Shown piece by piece: positions 26,388-34,634 of a DNA stretch of 64,000 nt (the first letter of the stretch is position 1; each line of letters begins with the position of its first letter). Source of the stretch: Treponema sp. Lineage in GTDB: Bacteria; Spirochaetota; Spirochaetia; Treponematales; Treponemataceae. The translations under genes were made by a program, and so were the position numbers. The DNA lies in assembly GCA_017935745.1 (NCBI GenBank), contig JAGBGX010000011.1, positions 16,060 to 80,059 of the forward strand, written 5' to 3'. The notes under the pieces are model-generated. The model worked only from the letters and a program-made list of their open reading frames with translations, ran no database searches and was not told where the DNA came from.

Positions 26388-28817
26388 ATGAGTGATTATC
26401 TTGATGCAAATAACGAGGAGCTTCTCAAGGACTTCTTTGCTGAGGCGGAACAGCAGGTTGAAACACTGGAAAGCAATATTCTTGTCATAGAGAATGATCC
26501 TTCAAACCGTGATGCAATTGATGAGATTTTCCGTGCAGCTCATACATTGAAGGGAGGCTCTGCCACTGTTGAAATGACCGAGCTGGCAGGCTTTTGCCAT
26601 GATGTTGAAGATCTGCTGGACGCTTTGCGCGGCGGCCTGGTTGAAGTTTCCGAGCCTATTGTAGATGTTCTTCTGACTTCCATCGATACAATAAAGTCAA
26701 TGCTCGAGGCAAGAAGCAATGGCTCCGTGTATCAGGAGGATGTCACTCCTCTTATTCAAAAGATAAATTCGTATATTCCTGCAAAAACAGCAAAGAAAAG
26801 CAGCGGCGTAAAGCTTCCTGCCGGCATGGTCGGCGCAAAGCCTGCGGCTCCAGAGCCTCAGGCAGCTCCTGCTCCGGCGCAAAGCAGCGGAATGCCTCCT
26901 GTTCCTCCGCTGTCAGACAATGAGTATGCAGAGCTCAAGGATGCTGTTCTGGACGGGCAGAAGCTGTGGGCAGTGAATGTCGCCTTTGACGAGTCGAATC
27001 CGATGAACAGTGTCGGCGGAATACAGGTTTTTGCCGCCTTGAAAAACTGCGGAACCGTGCTGAAGACTGTTCCTGACTTTGAGGCTTTGTACGAAGATGT
27101 GTATTATCCTCAGGTTGTGTACTATATTTCTTCCCCGTCAGAAGGAAGCGTTCTTGAGGATGCGGCATTTCTTGACGATGTGACGACTGCCGTAGATGCG
27201 CAGCCTGTTTCAAAGAGTTCATCTCCTGCTCCTGCGGTTTCTGCCGCACCGGCTGCTGAAGAAAAAAAGAGCAGTCCGGCTCCTGCTGCGGCTCCCGCAC
27301 CGGAAGTGAAGCAGCAGGCTGCTCCTGCGGAAGAAAAGAGCGAGGCTCCTGCTGGTGCGTCTGCTCCTGCTGCAAAGAAGCCTGCCGCCACAGGACATGC
27401 CGTAAGCCAGTCCTCTATCCTGCGTGTTGACTCAAAGCGCGTAGACAATCTCATGAACCTTGTTTCAGAAACAGTCATTACAAAGGCTGCTTTCAACCAG
27501 AATGGCCTCCACATGGCTGATCTTCAGGTGAAGCTTCAGGGACTGAATGTCGCTTTCAAGGAAAAATATCATAAGCTGATGGAAAGCATTCCCAAAATTC
27601 TGAACGACTTGCAAAGCGGCGCTCAGATGAAGGATATCCGTCAGGGAATAACAGAAGAATTCGGTTCCTTGCCTTCATGGTTTGATGCCTTTGAAAATGA
27701 ATTCAAGGCTTCCTCAGCAAAGTACCGCTCTACAACGCAGAATCTTGGACGCATTTCCGGGGAGCTTCAGGAAGGTGTCATGAAGATCCGCATGGTTCCG
27801 ATCGGAACTATCTTCAACAGGTTCCCGCGTGTTGTCCGCGACTTGAGCCGCGATCTGGGCCGCAAAGTGAATCTTGTCATTGAAGGAGAAGACACGGAGC
27901 TTGACAAGACGGTTGTTGATGACCTGCTTGACCCGATCATGCACTGCGTCCGCAATTCCGTGGATCATGGAATTGAGCCTCCGGATGCGCGCAAAGAGGC
28001 GGGCAAGGAAGAAACGGGAACGCTTGTGCTGCGGGCTGCAAATGAAGGCAACATGATTGTCATCGATATTATTGATGACGGCTGCGGAATTGAAGTTGAA
28101 AAAGTCCGGGCAAAAGCTATAAAGAAAGGACTGATAAGCCCGAACAAGATTCTTTCAAATCAGGATGCGTACAACCTTATTTTCCTGCCGGGCTTTTCCA
28201 CGAGCGAAAAGATCAGCAACGTCTCGGGACGCGGCGTAGGTCTCGATGTTGTAAAGACAATGGTTGAAAAACTGAAGGGCACTATCAGCGTTTCAAGCGA
28301 GCAGGGAAAAGGCTCCAAGTTTTCAATCAGGCTGCCGCTCACGCTTGCTATTATTCAAGGGCTGCTTGTGCGTGTCGGAAAGGAAGTGTACTCCATTCCG
28401 ATTGCCAATGTCATTGAAAGCCAGCGTGTAAAGAAAGACGCAATCAATACAATTGACAACTATGAGGTTTTGAATGTCCGCAATGAAGTCATTTCCATAC
28501 TGCGGCTTGACCGTCTTTTCAACATAAAGAAGACTGATGACAAGGAATACTGCTTTATTGTCATTGTCGGTTCCCAGGAAAAGAAAATCGGTGTCATGGT
28601 TGATGCGCTTATTGCGGAGGAAGATGTTGTAATCAAGCCTTTGCAGGATCAGTTCACTTCATCTCCGGGAATAGCAGGCGCTACAGTGCTGGGAGACGGT
28701 TCTGTTTCCCTGATTATTGATGTGAACCAGCTGCTGGAGCTTGGAGTAAAGCAGGAGATTGACGCGCAGCAGATTCGTGAAGCTGAAGCGATAAAGTCAG
28801 CCGCATCAAGAGGATAG
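26388..28817 (+). CDS. cheA: Chemotaxis histidine kinase CheA
   Basis: 809 residues. Domain order: Hpt (P1) with the phosphorylated His52 in AAHTLKGGSATV; a linker; a response-regulator-binding P2-like region (about 180-290); a long Ala/Pro-rich linker (about 290-345); dimerisation P3; kinase P4; and a CheW-like P5. The P4 boxes are N (HCVRNSVDHGIEPP), G1 (DDGCGIEVEKV) and G2 (GRGVGLDVVKTM). The P3 segment (about 350-460) is longer than in E. coli, matching the atypical P3 reported in Treponema denticola. No Shine-Dalgarno site precedes the ATG. First gene of cheA, cheW-cheR, cheX, cheY. Confidence 0.97.
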   Translation: MSDYLDANNEELLKDFFAEAEQQVETLESNILVIENDPSNRDAIDEIFRAAHTLKGGSATVEMTELAGFCHDVEDLLDALRGGLVEVSEPIVDVLLTSIDTIKSMLEARSNGSVYQEDVTPLIQKINSYIPAKTAKKSSGVKLPAGMVGAKPAAPEPQAAPAPAQSSGMPPVPPLSDNEYAELKDAVLDGQKLWAVNVAFDESNPMNSVGGIQVFAALKNCGTVLKTVPDFEALYEDVYYPQVVYYISSPSEGSVLEDAAFLDDVTTAVDAQPVSKSSSPAPAVSAAPAAEEKKSSPAPAAAPAPEVKQQAAPAEEKSEAPAGASAPAAKKPAATGHAVSQSSILRVDSKRVDNLMNLVSETVITKAAFNQNGLHMADLQVKLQGLNVAFKEKYHKLMESIPKILNDLQSGAQMKDIRQGITEEFGSLPSWFDAFENEFKASSAKYRSTTQNLGRISGELQEGVMKIRMVPIGTIFNRFPRVVRDLSRDLGRKVNLVIEGEDTELDKTVVDDLLDPIMHCVRNSVDHGIEPPDARKEAGKEETGTLVLRAANEGNMIVIDIIDDGCGIEVEKVRAKAIKKGLISPNKILSNQDAYNLIFLPGFSTSEKISNVSGRGVGLDVVKTMVEKLKGTISVSSEQGKGSKFSIRLPLTLAIIQGLLVRVGKEVYSIPIANVIESQRVKKDAINTIDNYEVLNVRNEVISILRLDRLFNIKKTDDKEYCFIVIVGSQEKKIGVMVDALIAEEDVVIKPLQDQFTSSPGIAGATVLGDGSVSLIIDVNQLLELGVKQEIDAQQIREAEAIKSAASRG

Positions 28818-28820
28818 TGT

Positions 28821-30227
28821 ATGGCAACAATTCAGGAAAAACTGAGCGTGCTTGCAAATACGTTGGAAAAATCTGACGATTTGACTGAAGCGCAGCTCTT
28901 GGATGAAAAGAAGAAAAATACAGTTATTGATTTCAAGATGGTTACTTTTTCTCTGGCAGGAAAGGATTATGCCATCGATATCATGAAAGTCAAGGAGATT
29001 GTAAAGGCGGGACATTTTACGTATGTTCCGAACGCGCTTCCGTTTGTCCTCGGCGTTTACAATCTGCGCGGTGATATTATTCCGATTATTGATCTGCGCC
29101 TGTTCTTTAACAGCCCGGTTCCTGCACATGATGACGACTATCAGGAAAATCTGCTTTTTGTTGCGGTCGGTGAGCAGACATTCGGTGTTGTTGTAGATAA
29201 CATTGACAAAGTTGTCGGAATTCAAAAAAGCACTATACAGCCGCCGCATCCTCTGTTTGGCGATATCAATATAAAATATATTTATGGTGTTGCTGAATAT
29301 GAGAACAACCTGTATGTCCTTTTGGACATAGACAGAATTTTCGGCGTGCGCACTCCGGAAGAAGAGCGGGAGCTGGCAGAAACAGCGCAGGCTCAGATGA
29401 AGATGCGTCAGGCGGAATATGTCCAGGCTGAATCTCAGGAATCCGGATCAGAAAAGAAAGAAGAGGCTCCGCTTCCTTCCCCGCAGGAAGAAAAAGCGCT
29501 GGACTTGAGCTTTATTTCAGATTCTCTGCGCACCTTGAAGAAGTTTTCTGTAACGCCAGTTACAAAGGAATGGACTGAAAAACGGTATGCAGAGTGGCTC
29601 AAGGAGCGCGGCAACGCAAATACTCAGCTTCAAAGCGAAGCCGATGCAGATCAGTTTTTGGCTCCGTTCTATTCAAAATGCACAGGAACATGGTGGACTG
29701 AGGATTTGGCTGATTCCGTTGCTTCAGCACTTCCTGCAAACAGCGCCAAGAATATTGTTGTATGGAATCCCGGCTGCGGCAAGGGATATGAGTCGTATTC
29801 GCTAGCATGTATCCTCAAGCGCAAGTATCCGGACGCAAAGATAAAAGTGTACGGACATGACGTTGACTTGCTGAGCATTTCAAATGCGCCGCTGCTTAAT
29901 CTTTCTGACGAGGCAAGCATAAGCTGGTATCAGCCGTATACAGTCAGAACAGCTGGCGGAGACTATACCTTCAATAAGGATATAAAGGATTCGGTTCTGT
30001 TTGAATATCATGACTGTGTGAATACGAACAGCCTTCCGCCAGTGGATATTATTTTTGCCCGTGATGTGCTTGCTTTCCTTCCGGAGGCATCCCAAGGCAC
30101 TCTCTTGTCGGAATTCGGTGAAAAAGTCAAGGGAAACGGCGTTATAATAGTCGGAGAAAATGAAGCTATTGCAATTCCAGGCTGGACGAAAAAATCAGCT
30201 GGCAATGTAGCAGTATATTCAAAATAA
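28821..30227 (+). CDS. cheW: CheW-CheR-like fusion protein
   Basis: 468 residues in two parts. Residues 30-170 form a CheW coupling domain (VTFSLAGKDYAIDIMKVKEIV, and NLRGDIIPIIDLRLFF). After an acidic linker (about 175-220), residues 225-468 resemble the CheR methyltransferase. The SAM loop reads WNPGCGKGYESYSLA where CheR has AGCSxGEExYSLA, so a key Glu is replaced by Tyr; motif FARDVLAFL replaces FCRNVLIYF. The domain may therefore be structural rather than catalytic. Such CheW-CheR-like fusions are described in T. denticola arrays. It lies 3 bp after cheA; no separate cheR is in the window. Confidence 0.9.
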   Translation: MATIQEKLSVLANTLEKSDDLTEAQLLDEKKKNTVIDFKMVTFSLAGKDYAIDIMKVKEIVKAGHFTYVPNALPFVLGVYNLRGDIIPIIDLRLFFNSPVPAHDDDYQENLLFVAVGEQTFGVVVDNIDKVVGIQKSTIQPPHPLFGDINIKYIYGVAEYENNLYVLLDIDRIFGVRTPEEERELAETAQAQMKMRQAEYVQAESQESGSEKKEEAPLPSPQEEKALDLSFISDSLRTLKKFSVTPVTKEWTEKRYAEWLKERGNANTQLQSEADADQFLAPFYSKCTGTWWTEDLADSVASALPANSAKNIVVWNPGCGKGYESYSLACILKRKYPDAKIKVYGHDVDLLSISNAPLLNLSDEASISWYQPYTVRTAGGDYTFNKDIKDSVLFEYHDCVNTNSLPPVDIIFARDVLAFLPEASQGTLLSEFGEKVKGNGVIIVGENEAIAIPGWTKKSAGNVAVYSK

Positions 30228-30255
30228 CATATCTGTTTTCAGGGGGAAATGTTTA

Positions 30256-30738
30256 ATGAGAGTCGAGTACATAAACCCGTTTGTAGAAACTTCCTATAGA
30301 GTGTTAAAGGAAGTTCTGGGTGGTGCCGAAGTAAAAAGAGGTAACTTGTATCTCAAGTCTACAGCAATGCCGGTTATGGGAGTTGCAGCTCTGGTCGGAC
30401 TTGCGGGAGATGTGGAGGGACGTGTTCTTTTTGACATGACATTTGAAACGGCACTTAATATTGCGTCGAAAATGAATGAAGAGACTCTTCCTGCTTTTGA
30501 TGACCTGGCAAAGGCTACAATCAGCGAGCTTGCCAATCTTATTACAGCTCAGTCTGTTACTAAGCTGCATGATCTTGGTTTTAAATTTGATCTTACGCCT
30601 CCGGCGCTGTTTGCAGGAAAAAATATGGAAATAGCAGCTTTGGGCGGAACAACTGAAAGTGTGGAAGCTCTTATCGTTCCTCTGATTACTGATTATGGAA
30701 AAATTGAAGTTAACGTCGCAATCCGCGAGCGAGCATAA
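30256..30738 (+). CDS. cheX: CheY-P phosphatase CheX
   Basis: 160 residues, CheX/CheC family. The single active-site signature ExxN occurs as Glu91-Asn94 in ISELANLI, as in CheX of Borrelia and Thermotoga, which dephosphorylates CheY-P as a homodimer. A strong AGGGGGAAAT-type site precedes the ATG. The position between the CheW fusion and CheY is the conserved spirochaete order. Confidence 0.93.
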   Translation: MRVEYINPFVETSYRVLKEVLGGAEVKRGNLYLKSTAMPVMGVAALVGLAGDVEGRVLFDMTFETALNIASKMNEETLPAFDDLAKATISELANLITAQSVTKLHDLGFKFDLTPPALFAGKNMEIAALGGTTESVEALIVPLITDYGKIEVNVAIRERA

Positions 30739-30751
30739 ATAAGGAGCCTTT

Positions 30752-31186
30752 ATGAAAACAAGAGAAGATTTTCCATCAATTAATGAATGTCCTCCTGACG
30801 GAGAGCGCCTTGACGGCACAAAGTACCGTGTACTTGTTGTGGATGACTCTATGTTCGTTGCAAAGCAGCTGACTCAGATTCTGACGAGCGCAGGGTACGA
30901 GATTGTTGCCACCGCACAAGACGGAAAGGAAGGTGTTGATAAATACAAGGAGCTTTGTCCGAATCTGGATCTGGTTACAATGGATATCACAATGCCCCGT
31001 ATGGACGGCATTACGGCGCTTGAGCAGATTGTCGCCTTTGACAAGAATGCCCGTGTTGTGATGGTCAGTGCGCTGGGAAAGGAGGAGCTTGTCAAGAAGT
31101 CCCTTCTGAGCGGTGCAAAGAACTACATTGTAAAGCCTCTTGACCGCAAGAAAGTGCTAGAGCGTATCAGCGCGGCCTTGAAATAG
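30752..31186 (+). CDS. cheY: Chemotaxis response regulator CheY
   Basis: 144 residues, a single receiver domain with an approximately 24-residue N-terminal extension. The acidic pocket is Asp31-Asp32, the phosphorylation site Asp78 (TMDITMP), the switch Ser is in VMVSALG and the conserved Lys is in YIVKPLD. It controls the flagellar motor switch. AAGGAG precedes the ATG, and a strong terminator closes the operon 28 bp after the stop. Confidence 0.95.
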   Translation: MKTREDFPSINECPPDGERLDGTKYRVLVVDDSMFVAKQLTQILTSAGYEIVATAQDGKEGVDKYKELCPNLDLVTMDITMPRMDGITALEQIVAFDKNARVVMVSALGKEELVKKSLLSGAKNYIVKPLDRKKVLERISAALK

Positions 31187-31213
31187 CGGAACAGGCGCAT
31201 TGTACGGAAATTC

Positions 31214-31249
31214 AGGCGGCTCCTTTTGCGAAGGCGGCCGCCTTTTTTT
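31214..31249 (+). terminator. Rho-independent terminator of the chemotaxis operon
   Basis: AGGCGGC (31214-31220) pairs with GCCGCCT (31237-31243), followed by a seven-T run. It lies between convergent cheY and marR. Confidence 0.85.
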
Positions 31250-31252
31250 GCT

Positions 31253-31750
31253 TTAAAGCGCAAGAGCGCTTTCTATGTTTTCATTCATTTTCAGAAGAAG
31301 CGCCAGCAGCGATTCCTTTTCGTTTTTTGAGAATCCCTTGTAGCAGACAGACAGAAGCTCCCTTGAAATGCCGGCTGTAAAGCTGTTGTATTCCTTGCCC
31401 TTTTCAGTCAGGGAGATATGCTTCTGCCTGCTGTCCTGGGAGCTGTGCTCGATGCGGACAAGCCCTTCCTCGCACAGCTTCCTGATCAGGACAGTTGCAG
31501 TGGATTTTCGGCGGTTGATTTTCCTTGCAATCTGGCTCATTGTGAGCGATTCGTTGAGGGAAAGCTGATAGAGAATGAATCCGTGGGAAGAGACAAAGCT
31601 GCATTCGCGTGAAAGCAGCCTGTTTGCAAATTCCGCTGTGGACGCGTGGATGTGCGAAATCAGTGAAACGATGGAGCCTGCGGCATATTCCATATCATTT
31701 TGTTCTGTCATACGCTTTTTTTTGCACGCAAACGCGGACAGTCCGTTCAC
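31253..31750 (-). CDS. MarR-family transcriptional regulator
   Basis: Up to 165 residues with the MarR winged-helix arrangement: an N-terminal dimerisation helix, the recognition region SLTMSQIARKINRRKSTATVLIRKLCEEGLVRIEHSSQDSRQKHISLTEKG split over the wing, and C-terminal dimer helices. The Asp-Ser-Arg of the wing (QDSRQ) is typical. Target and ligand are unknown. The GTG at 31750 overlaps the stop of the upstream gene in a GTGA arrangement, suggesting coupled translation; an internal ATG at 31711 (MTEQND) is an alternative and gives a more usual N-terminus. Confidence 0.85.
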   Translation of the reverse strand: MNGLSAFACKKKRMTEQNDMEYAAGSIVSLISHIHASTAEFANRLLSRECSFVSSHGFILYQLSLNESLTMSQIARKINRRKSTATVLIRKLCEEGLVRIEHSSQDSRQKHISLTEKGKEYNSFTAGISRELLSVCYKGFSKNEKESLLALLLKMNENIESALAL

Positions 31751-32394
31751 TGCGTGAGAAGTCCGTATGCATCCATGGGCGACCGGGACTCAAGGAGCGC
31801 GGAACGGAGCGCGCTGCTTTTCAGCCGTGAACTGAAAAAAGAAAGCGTCTTCAGATAGTAGCTGTGCTGGTTGTAGGCGGCTGCAATCATGACAAGAATC
31901 CGCACGGGAATGTCGTCCACCGGCTGAAAGCCCATGATGTCGCACTGGGAAATTCCTACGGACATCACCAGGTCGGTGACGCTTGACAGCCGCACATGGG
32001 GAATTGCAAGCCCTCGTCCGATGGAAGTTGACATAAGCTCTTCGCGCTTGAGTATTTCTGCCTCAAGCTCAGCTGCATCCTTTACCTGGGGCGCCGTCGC
32101 GAGGTTCTGGGCAAGCTGGACAAGGGAGTCGCGTTTTGTCTGATGGTTCATGAATACGATCCGCTCAGGGGAAAGAATGTTCTTGATCTGGACAACGATG
32201 TCAGCTGCGGATGTCCGTGCGCCTGAAGAAAGACGCTCGTTCACCCATTTTTCAATTTCCGACTTTTTGAATCTCCAGACAGTTCCGATTTTTCCGCTTG
32301 GAATCTCGCCTTTCTGCGCCCAGTCGTATACAGTGCGTTCGCTGACGCGCAGATATTTTGCCACTTCCTCGATTGTCAGTATATCGTCTTCCAT
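31747..32394 (-). CDS. HTH DNA-binding domain fused to a PTS EIIA (PtsN-type) domain
   Basis: About 215 residues. Residues 5-55 form an excisionase/MerR-like helix-turn-helix (LTIEEVAKYLRVSERTVYDW, with WRFKKSEIEKWV). Residues 65-215 form an EIIA(Fru/Ntr) domain whose phosphoacceptor is His133 in GRGLAIPHVR. This suggests a DNA-binding regulator controlled by PTS phosphorylation. The ATG at 32394 is fixed by AGAGG 8 bases upstream; the open frame to 32520 is unlikely to be translated. It is coupled to the MarR gene by a 4-bp overlap, so two regulators are made from one message. A second, free EIIA is encoded at 14941. Confidence 0.88.
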   Translation of the reverse strand: MEDDILTIEEVAKYLRVSERTVYDWAQKGEIPSGKIGTVWRFKKSEIEKWVNERLSSGARTSAADIVVQIKNILSPERIVFMNHQTKRDSLVQLAQNLATAPQVKDAAELEAEILKREELMSTSIGRGLAIPHVRLSSVTDLVMSVGISQCDIMGFQPVDDIPVRILVMIAAAYNQHSYYLKTLSFFSSRLKSSALRSALLESRSPMDAYGLLTQ

Positions 32395-32441
32395 GATTAC
32401 AACCTCTTGATGCCCCGCTGTGCGTAAGCCTGTGAATACTG

Positions 32442-32471
32442 TATTTTGCAATCTTTGCGCTTTTTTGTCAA
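32442..32471 (-). promoter_or_regulatory. Possible promoter of the HTH-EIIA/marR pair
   Basis: On the minus strand a perfect TTGACA (32466-32471) is followed 18 bp later by AAAATA (32442-32447), a weak -10 box. The leader would be about 40 nt and contains the AGAGG site. Confidence 0.45.
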
Positions 32472-32567
32472 TATTCGCATTGGCTGATAGGGCATAATAA
32501 AGAGAAGAATCATGATGCATGGACTGGCTTTTCTTTGCAGAACGCAGCTGAATTCTGCTTTATGCGG

Positions 32568-33386
32568 CTATTTTTCTTTCCATGGAAAAAAGAAGCCCTT
32601 GAGCGTTCTCGGGCCGAGCGTCTTTTTGTCCTTGGCAAGCAGATCGCTCCAGGGAACGTTCCTGCGCTCCTTTGGGGACAGGCCGGGGTTTACTTCGAGC
32701 CAGTCGTATTTGTACAGGAGAATTCTCAGCGCGTTTGTACTTGTAAGCACGATTCCTGCTGTTCCCGGATACAGCCCGAACGTTATGACAGAAATCAGCG
32801 TGTTCAGTATGTTGACGAGCGTTACAGCGAATGTGAATCCCATGTTGTCAAAGAAGATGATGTATGATTTTTTCAGGCATTTTAAAAGCCCGTTGTGAAG
32901 CAGGCTTCTGACAGGAAGAAACCATTGCAGGGCGAACACTGTTGTGACGAGGAACCAGAAAATAATCACCATGAAGACGAACCAGAGCGGATTTCTGCTT
33001 GAATTCCACATTCTGTAATAGAACGGCATGCTTATGACTGCAATGGAAATGACGGCTGCAAGGAAAATTCCGCACAATGCTCCGTCTTTCAGCGAGGATG
33101 CGATCCGCCTGAAGAAATTTCCGTACCGCGCGGAGTTGAACTGGGAAATGCGCGCTGCGTTGTCTCCAAGCGCAATGGTGACAGTGCATGTCAGGGTGCA
33201 GCCGGCGGCAAGGGAGATGAGCACAGTACCTGCCTTCAGGCCGCCGGAAAGCGGAGCGTTCAGCGCGGCGGCAAGCATCAGGAAGGAAGCAAAGAGCGCG
33301 GCCAGGGAAAAAAAATTGCAGATTACGGTGTAAAAAAGATTGTCCCAGAGATCACATGTGTTTTTCTTGAAAAAAAATCCGAACAT
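32568..33386 (-). CDS. YesL-like (DUF624-type) integral membrane protein
   Basis: 272 residues with about six hydrophobic helices. The N-terminal WDNLFYTVICNFFSLAAL region and the overall pattern resemble YesL/DUF624 proteins, whose function is not established; in Bacillus they accompany sugar-uptake genes. The C-terminus is a charged cytoplasmic tail ending in a Lys-rich stretch. No Shine-Dalgarno site precedes the ATG at 33386; a promoter lies 6 bp upstream. Neighbouring genes are regulators and an exported protein, with no sugar transporter. Confidence 0.65.
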   Translation of the reverse strand: MFGFFFKKNTCDLWDNLFYTVICNFFSLAALFASFLMLAAALNAPLSGGLKAGTVLISLAAGCTLTCTVTIALGDNAARISQFNSARYGNFFRRIASSLKDGALCGIFLAAVISIAVISMPFYYRMWNSSRNPLWFVFMVIIFWFLVTTVFALQWFLPVRSLLHNGLLKCLKKSYIIFFDNMGFTFAVTLVNILNTLISVITFGLYPGTAGIVLTSTNALRILLYKYDWLEVNPGLSPKERRNVPWSDLLAKDKKTLGPRTLKGFFFPWKEK

Positions 33387-33392
33387 ACACTG

Positions 33393-33421
33393 ATATTACT
33401 GGTAACGGCGGAAAATGGCAA
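33393..33421 (-). promoter_or_regulatory. Predicted promoter of the YesL-like gene
   Basis: On the minus strand TTGCCA (33416-33421) and TAATAT (33393-33398) are 17 bp apart. The -10 box ends 6 bp before the start codon. Confidence 0.5.
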
Positions 33422-33446
33422 GCGGCGGTTCCTTCATGTGAAGCTG

Positions 33447-34601
33447 TTACGGAAGCTCGACAGGAATCCATTTGCGGGAGTCGCCCAGGTCTGCTGCAAT
33501 CGTTCCCCATGTGGCTCCTGTCACTGTCGTGTCCCCGGTGAGATACAGCTTTCCTGCCGCTTTGAATCCGAATCCGGGATGATCTGAGACAAGCCCGGCA
33601 ATGGCATGGCTGTATTCCCTGCTTACAAACAGGATTGAATCAATGTGCACGCTTTGCAGTATGACGGCAATCAGCATGGATCTGCTGTCGCAGTCGCTTC
33701 CGGCTCCTGCCAGAATAAGCGGAAGTGCTGTAAAGTCGCTTTCAGTCTGGTTCCGCTCATAGGCGAATCCCTGCGTCCATGAAAGGAGCTTCTGGGCGAA
33801 ATCGGTTTCGTCTGCGCAGTGCGGAGCAAGCGTGCGGTAAATGTCAAAGGAAACTTCCTTGAGCCGCCCGCAGGAATCCTTGAAAATCATCCTGTAATAG
33901 CGCGTCAGCGCTTCTTTCCACAGCGGGCTGGTCAGATAAAGGCCGAGGACAACATATTCTCTGGAAATAAGATCCTGTGCAGCTTCCCCGGCGCCGGAAC
34001 GCAGCTGTGTGCTGATTGTTTTTCCGCCGATTGAAAGGGTGATTTTTTCAGTTTCATCTGATTCAGGAAACAGAGATGATGTGAACAGCCCGGGAGAAAA
34101 GCAGCTTTCTGAGCCTATGCACAGGCCGTCAATGATGCTTCCCATAAAAATGCTGCAGCTTTCCTTGAGTTTTTCAGGGCACCATGATATGAGTGTTACG
34201 GTCCTGCCGGTTTCAGGAACTGCCGCTGCGGCCGAATAGCCAAAGGATTCCTCGCCGGCCACTGTTCCCGAGTGAATCGCCAGTGCTGCCGTTCCGCCCT
34301 GCCAGCTGACTGTGCCGGCCTCATGCTTCAGCCCGAGCTTTTCCAGGGAGGCTGACAAGGCATCGTGCGCTGAAGGAAATGCTTGCGTTTCATATATCCG
34401 CACCGCCAGTTTCACCGGGAGGACTGTGCTTTGCAGCAGGAATGATGTGTCTCCGATATGATTTTCAAGCCTGAATCCTTCCGGCAAGTCTATGAAGACG
34501 CTTTCCGGGAGCCCGCTGAACCGTGTGCGGCCTGCGAATGAGACCGCAGACAGGAGAATGGCTGCGGCTGAGGCAATAATTTTTTTTGCATTGCTTGTCA
34601 T
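33447..34601 (-). CDS. Exported transglutaminase-like protein
   Basis: 384 residues with a signal peptide (KKIIASAAAILLSAVSFAG). The C-terminal third has the Cys-His-Asp pattern of the transglutaminase-like superfamily: the cysteine in GSDCDSRSMLIAVILQ, histidine in REYSHAIAGL and an aspartate in LTGDTTVTGATWG. Bacterial members are usually proteases or peptide hydrolases rather than cross-linking enzymes. The N-terminal 200 residues form an unrecognised beta-rich region. Predicted periplasmic. AGGTTAGG is 4-9 bases before the ATG. It starts only 33 bp from the divergent rluA-type gene. Confidence 0.7.
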   Translation of the reverse strand: MTSNAKKIIASAAAILLSAVSFAGRTRFSGLPESVFIDLPEGFRLENHIGDTSFLLQSTVLPVKLAVRIYETQAFPSAHDALSASLEKLGLKHEAGTVSWQGGTAALAIHSGTVAGEESFGYSAAAAVPETGRTVTLISWCPEKLKESCSIFMGSIIDGLCIGSESCFSPGLFTSSLFPESDETEKITLSIGGKTISTQLRSGAGEAAQDLISREYVVLGLYLTSPLWKEALTRYYRMIFKDSCGRLKEVSFDIYRTLAPHCADETDFAQKLLSWTQGFAYERNQTESDFTALPLILAGAGSDCDSRSMLIAVILQSVHIDSILFVSREYSHAIAGLVSDHPGFGFKAAGKLYLTGDTTVTGATWGTIAADLGDSRKWIPVELP

Positions 34602-34623
34602 TTTTCCTAACCTCGGATATTAT
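34595..34623 (+). promoter_or_regulatory. Predicted promoter of the rluA-type gene
   Basis: TTGTCA (34595-34600) and TATTAT (34618-34623) are 17 bp apart. The -35 box overlaps the first codons of the divergent gene, and the -10 box overlaps a TATAAT read on the other strand. Confidence 0.6.
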
Positions 34624-34634
34624 ATGCTCGGCAG

